A stretch of DNA of 64,000 nucleotides. Origin: Scatophagus argus. Taxonomy: Eukaryota > Chordata > Actinopteri > Scatophagidae. Positions 58,620 to 64,000 of this stretch are shown one piece after another. Every line of letters begins with the position of its first letter. The stretch's first letter is position 1. Made by a program: the position numbers and the translations under genes. The stretch spans positions 22,305,872-22,369,871 of the forward strand of contig NC_058499.1 of assembly GCF_020382885.2 (NCBI RefSeq). Direction: 5' to 3'. Below the pieces are notes generated by a model that worked only from the letters and a program-made list of their open reading frames with translations, had not been told where the DNA came from and did not search any database.

Positions 58620-60070
58620 GTTTTCAGAAATTCAGTGTTCATTCAAAGCTTACTAATGCATCTTTTTACATGTATGGAGTTTGTGAAACTTAATACAACA
58701 TAGAACAATAGATGTTATGATAAAAGTTTTAAGAGCAGGCTATGTTTTGTGTCAGTCTGTTTGTGTAGAAATAGAGAAAGAAAAGGAATAAAACAGGTAA
58801 GAAGAGGCAGTGACAGTGATGTAGTCTTTAATATAAAGGTGCTCCACCTTAACATGAGTCTGCTATGTATGGAAAAACAAAATATTTCCCAGGTCACTGG
58901 GATCTCTGTGTTTCTAGAGAAAGCACAGGGGGTAAGGTAGTCAAGTTTGAAGATAATTGTTGTTCATTGAACAGGAATGTGTTCCATTGGCCGCCGGGGC
59001 CATCAATCTTCAAACCAGAGTGGTCGACTGGTCAGATGCCTGAGCACTCCACTGAGACAGAAGGCAGCCATGTTAATGAAGTGGAGGGGTGTGTGATTGT
59101 CTTTCTTTATGTGTTTGTGTGTTATGTGAAATAAGAAAAGTTGAAAAAGAGAAGGAGGAAAGAGGAGCAGCAGTCTCCCTTTGACATGTCCCTGTGGCTG
59201 TCTCATTGCTGCTGGCTTATTTCTCAGCCTGAGTCCCATCAGAGATCACAAGGCTTATCATGATGGATCAGTGTACATTTATCAGTGAAACACAGAACAA
59301 AAGACACCAACGTGGCTTTGTGTTCAACAGGCAACCCCACCAACCCCACTGGAAGGAGCATTAGATTGTGGGAACATTAAAGTATTTGCCAGGGTACAAG
59401 GTGTGCTGAATATCAGCCAGACCAGCCTCAATCTTTGGTTTGTATAGTCCAAAAAAACAAGTATGGTAGCACCTTGGGTTCAACACGCACTCATCTTCTT
59501 TTAATATATTACTGAAGGATTCTCATTCTCATCCTGAGCACACTGTTATGCCGTAAAACAGTAAGATTAACAATGGCTCCATTCTGCCAGTTGTTAGTTA
59601 CACCTGTGGTTTTCCTGCTATGACTTCAAAATACGCCCATGAAAAAAGCCCATTGTTGCTAATGATAAATATTCACTTCTTCACTTTGATGCATTTGTTT
59701 GTAAGTCATAACTTCAAACTCTCTTCTTACAAAATGAAAAAATAAATTAATGGCCAAAACTTTACCAGATACATCGTTATTACAAGCATACGAACTTCAA
59801 GCATGTCACTTCCTGTGTGACTGTGTCACGTGTCAAAGCTTTAGGCTTTAGGTGGACTCCCTAATATGCAGTATGATTTACATCAGTGAGACAAAATGGA
59901 TAATTGTAATGGAGAAGGTGTAGATTATTAGTGTGAGTTTAAATAAAATGTCAGACACATGTTGTGCAGAGAAATTATCGTGCCTGTCATACAAGCTCAC
60001 ACTTCATTACCACAACATCCATTTTGTTCCATACATGTCAACCACTGTCTGGTTCTGAAGGAAACATCGT
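58620..60070. other. Intergenic DNA, no gene seen
   Basis: No convincing exon. Short frames at 58715-59240 show no similarity I recognise. Confidence 0.4.
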
Positions 60071-60246
60071 TTAAGCAGTGTGTGTGTGTGTGTGCACATG
60101 AGTGTTTATACATGTGTGCTTATGTACTCTTATTTCCAGGACCCTTGGTGATGGCTGAACAAAGTAGTCTGACACACTGATCCTTCTCCTCATGACAAGC
60201 ACTTTTAACACAACCCTTCTCCTCCCTCCTCCATCCTCCCTCTTCC

Positions 60247-60249
60247 CTC

Positions 60250-60294
<45 letters not shown>
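60247..60294 (+). repeat. (CT)n microsatellite
   Basis: Slightly interrupted CT run; the poly-(RE) frame on the other strand is an artefact. A shorter TG run is at 60080-60094. Confidence 0.9.
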
Positions 60295-60444
60295 GTTCCT
60301 TGCGGAGTTGAAGAGTTGAATCATGGGTCAGGAGTTCTTTGCACAGAGAGAGCCAGACTAGATTTCCAGATGGTGAATTCACATCTATCTCTGCTCATCA
60401 GTTCAACACAGATACACCCAAACTCACACGTCCGTGCACACATG

Positions 60445-60476
60445 CACACACACACACACACATACACACACACACA
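60445..60476 (+). repeat. (CA)n microsatellite
   Basis: CA run with one interruption (CATACA). It is one of five short dinucleotide arrays clustered between 60.08 and 61.21 kb. Confidence 0.9.
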
Positions 60477-61023
60477 GAATAAATGCCCACAACATTTGTT
60501 TAATTTAACCCACGCACAAACAACAACACACACTGCTGCTGTTGAATTGTACCTGCCCTGCTTCCTCTCAGGTAGTGAGTAGAACAAACTGAGATGTCTG
60601 TGCTGTAATTAGTTCCAGGAAAAGTGCATGATGGGAAGAAAAGCGCTGAGTGGACACTTCCGTAAGAGGGGGAAAACCCACTTTGACTGTGATACTTGAA
60701 TGCCTCAGATACACTGTGTGTGTGTGTGTGTGTGCGTTTGTGTCCACCAGTGGCAGTTTGCCAGTGACTTTGGCCTGCTGAACACCCATTTGTCTTAGAG
60801 AGCACACAGGCTCAGGAAAATACAAGTGTGTCCCAAAATCAAGACATCATGTTCAAGCTGGAGGACATGTTTGAGAACGTTTCAGTTAATAATTCTGATA
60901 ACTAACTGTGTCCAGCTGTTTGACACTGAAACATCTGTCCCAGTGGCTTTATGCTTTTATTGTGTTTCCACCTCAGTCCAGTTCTTTTCGCATTGACATT
61001 TACTTGTACTTTCTTGAACCATT

Positions 61024-61026
<3 letters not shown>

Positions 61027-61062
<36 letters not shown>
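61027..61062 (+). repeat. (TG)n microsatellite
   Basis: TG run of about 18 units; a matching (CA)n run of about 11 units lies at 61189-61211, giving a potential inverted pairing over 125 bases. Confidence 0.9.
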
Positions 61063-61068
<6 letters not shown>

Positions 61069-61214
61069 CTACGTGTTGGTTGCCAAAGCCACAAGACAGC
61101 TGGCAATAACAGGAGCATCAATCAGAGAGAGATAACCTTAAATAGGCCTACAGTCTTAGATCAGAAGCAGCAGCATCGCTCAAGGACAACACACACACAC
61201 ACACACACACAAAG

Positions 61215-63360
61215 TATGTGTGAGAGGAAGATAGTGACACAGGAACTGAGAGAAGGCAAAGGTCAGAAAACAATAATGTGATTCTTGTTAGTTTGGTTAC
61301 AAACTTTCAGTTCATATGGACCTCTCTGTTCTCATCAGATAGCGCAGTTATTAAATCCGAGGGTTAGCCTGCTGACTGGACAGTGTTAGCTTGTGGACGA
61401 GCTAATGATGCTACCTGGTGACACTGACTTGTTATAAGCTAGCAGTTTGGCCCATTATCCCAAGAAAGAACATTTAAAAGCAGACTGTTTCAGTGCACGT
61501 TTACATCCAGTGTGGGGAGACATGTACTTTATTTACTGCAGGAACAGGGAAAGTATGTGTGTCGAGGCCACAGTTCACGTCCCTTCACTGTAACCCCAGT
61601 TATTTTTAATGTAACCATGATCTTTCCGTAACTCTAACCACCATAGTATCCACACAAAGATAAAGTAGGAGTGAGTTATTTTTAAAATGTAAACAAATAT
61701 TGTCTTTAAATCTTTCACACCTCTGTATGGCATAGGGGTTGGACAGTTTGGTCTAAGTGAGACGTCCTTTAAGCTGCAGCTCACAAGATGGCCACTAGGT
61801 GATGACTCAGAGAAAACGGAGTGTAAATTTTAACTGAAAATCTGCAAAAGGAAGTCCAAATTATTTTACATTTCCATCCACTCCTGTCATGGGAAGAAAA
61901 GGAGAGGACACACAGTGCGATTACATAAATGATGTTAAAAACATAACTGAAATACTTATGTTTGTTTCATGTATTCATCTGACAACGGTTACAGTCTCCT
62001 CAAGGTTAGCTGCAGTTTTTCCAGCCCTTTCACCAAGTGGAAGCTTCCTTGGATGTTTAAGTCACGTCTTTAATGTACGTCATGATTTATCCACTGAATG
62101 TGTTTCCAATGCACTTTGCTGCATTTATTTTTATTGCATTTATAATAGCTTTTCTACCACAGCCCATCATTGAAGAAGAAAGCCTGTAATATTTTCAATT
62201 TTGTTGAATTTACAGTATTTTTTTAAATGCATTTTATTTATTAATACACAAATCTGGCGTGTGGACATACACTTTCACACTGTACTGAAGTCAGTGGGAC
62301 AGGACTCCAAAGTCTCCTAAGGAGATAATAAGGCTGCTAAGACTGCAGGTAAAGGAAGTTGGGTTGGTTTGGTTTTGATTGACGGGTGTCTCAGCCTATC
62401 ACAGACAAATGCCACTTGCTCCAGCGAAGCTCCATTGATCCAACTCCTTTGCTTAAATGTCCTTGCCCCACAGCGGACACATTAGGCCACATTATTGTTC
62501 TTCTGTCCAAAAAGCTGAGTCATCTCGACTCAAACTACAGATTGTCGTGTCACACTAACCCATAAAAAACCAAAACAAATGTAGCTTATCAGGCCTGTCA
62601 GTTATACCAAAGATTTCTGCATGTACACCCAGAAGCGCAGTGAGTCCGACAGGCTGGACGGTATTGATCAGGGACAGTACTTAATAATTTATATCAGTAT
62701 GTTGTAAAATGAGCCTGACGTGTCATTCATAATTCTTGTTTGATGAAAAAAAAAATCATTAGAAAAATAAAAAACTATATTTGAAAACTATCTGAAAAAA
62801 CATAGCGTGAAGAAATTCATTTTGAGCCACTTTTGTTAACTTGTGTTTTGTTGGCAACAACCAGGAGACATTTTGCTCTCCTGGTTGTATCAAAGTGTTG
62901 TAGGCTGTTTGTGAGTTTTCCTGCTGCGCTGTGAAGATGTGTCGTCATGTTGTGGACATGCGGCCGTTTGTGTCCTCAGGCCATCTTTGATTTGCAGACA
63001 TTTTAATAGAAACAATTCCTCCAGCGTGCAGCAGTGTCTCTCTGCTGAGGCCTTGCCTTCTCTCTGCGTTTTCGTATTTTCTTTTTATTTTTGCTGTGTT
63101 TCTGGACGTCAATACCGAAGAAAGACAATTGATGATCGAGTGTCACTGGCAGCTCGTGAAATGATGACGTTTTGGGTTTCCGAGCTGAATGAGACTCAAC
63201 AATCAACTGTCTTGGTCCAGAATCTGTGAATGTTGAGTTTACAGACAGCATGTTTGTTATAGCTGTGAAGCTGCAGAGCCTGCTGGCTGACATGATGGGG
63301 TTGTCACAGCAAGAAATAACGAAATAGAAGCACAAGAAAGGAGAAGAGGTACTTACGGTA
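61215..63360. other. Intergenic DNA, no gene confirmed
   Basis: No exon recognised. Around 62900-63230 there is more CpG and a frame of 96 codons, but it has no recognisable protein content or supporting splice sites. Confidence 0.35.
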
Positions 63361-63365
63361 ACAGC

Positions 63366-63420
63366 AAAAAAAAAAAAAAACAAAACCAAAAAAAAACAAA
63401 ATAAAACAAAATAAACAAAC
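63366..63420 (+). repeat. A-rich low-complexity tract
   Basis: A homopolymer run followed by AAAAC/AAAAT variants. Possibly a retroposon tail, but no body was recognised upstream. Confidence 0.85.
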
Positions 63421-63599
63421 CACAGAAGCCGTTATATTTTTCATAGTTTAAACTTAGAATTGTCATTGATATTTTCAGATTTATTTCATGTAGGCCTATT
63501 TAAATGACAGCATAAATCAACTTTGATCGTTTAGAAAAGCAGTCAATTGTCAGCAAAATTAATTAGCAAATTTACAAAATGAATTTACGCAGCGACATT

Positions 63600-63861
63600 A
63601 ACGCAGCAGAAACCTTTTGTTCAACACGTTTTCTTATTTCGGCACAAGTTTCTTCCTTTTGTGCGCATTAATCCGCAGCGTCCCCAGCGCACAAATTCGC
63701 TGTGAATTAAGAACAAATGACAGATTACCTTTCCTTATTATCATTTCATGTCATGTTAAAGACGAACAGAAGGTTAAAGGCTGTGTGTGTGCGCTTGCTC
63801 AGTGAGCACCTAACGCTGACGGGAAGCGCCGCAGCCGCTCTGTGGACGTTCATCACCGCAG
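63600..63861 (+). other. Candidate 5' exon of a gene beyond the right edge
   Basis: CpG density rises here (GTGCGCATTAATCCGCAGCG, ACGGGAAGCGCCGCAGCCGC) compared with the preceding 20 kb. The stretch ends at a good donor, CACCGCAG|GTAAAG, at 63861/63862. No long coding frame crosses it, so it would be a 5' UTR exon. By human synteny the next genes would be eif3m or wt1, but nothing in the sequence identifies which. The left limit is arbitrary. Confidence 0.3.
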
Positions 63862-64000
63862 GTAAAGAACACACACACAGCTGAATGTGTCTGTAATAAC
63901 ACCATAAAAATGCCAATAAGAAGAAGAAAAACATGTCGTTTAATTTCTAATAATGTATAGTGTTAATAATTATTGCGTGGACCTACTGTTTTATTACTGT

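Noticed and set aside
63003..63389. 128-codon minus frame near the right edge
   Set aside because: It begins in the reverse of an A-rich tract (poly-F) and has no recognisable domain, despite a good minus donor-like GTAAGT at about 63353.

Overview
The window looks like a teleost fish chromosome segment. The genes are split into many short GT-AG exons, the protein-coding content matches vertebrate families, and the introns and intergenic DNA carry typical fish repeats (a tRNA-derived SINE, L2/CR1-like LINE tails, hAT-type MITEs, CA/GT and CT microsatellites). No prokaryotic gene organisation, CRISPR array, rRNA gene or viral gene was seen.

Three genes fill the left 39 kb. tcp11l1 runs on the minus strand (CDS 7692 to 1851, 9 coding exons, 499 aa). 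depdc7 follows on the same strand (CDS 18468 to 10066, 12 coding exons, 592 aa, N-terminal DEP domain). ccdc73 runs on the plus strand, head-to-head with depdc7 (CDS 21390 to 38371, about 20 coding exons, about 1193 aa; long N-terminal coiled coil, one 1682-nt exon coding for an acidic disordered middle, basic C-terminal tail). Exon joins were checked by reading phase and by recalled similarity to the human proteins; no search was run. Two joins are uncertain: the end of depdc7 exon 7 and the last two joins of ccdc73.

The order tcp11l1-depdc7-ccdc73 agrees with human 11p13 (TCP11L1, DEPDC7, QSER1, PRRG4, CCDC73, EIF3M, WT1), but qser1 and prrg4 are absent between depdc7 and ccdc73. Differential loss after the teleost genome duplication is the likely reason (inference). 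If synteny continues, eif3m and/or wt1 should lie beyond the right edge.

From about 38.8 to 64 kb I see no convincing coding exon. This stretch holds two copies of a tRNA-derived SINE, a cleanly bounded hAT MITE with a perfect 8-bp target duplication, microsatellites, two perfect nuclear-receptor-type motifs, a purine-rich G4/TATA block, and at the extreme right a CpG-richer stretch ending in a good splice donor, perhaps the 5' exon of the next gene. The three proteins have no established joint pathway; their proximity is a conserved syntenic block, not an operon.
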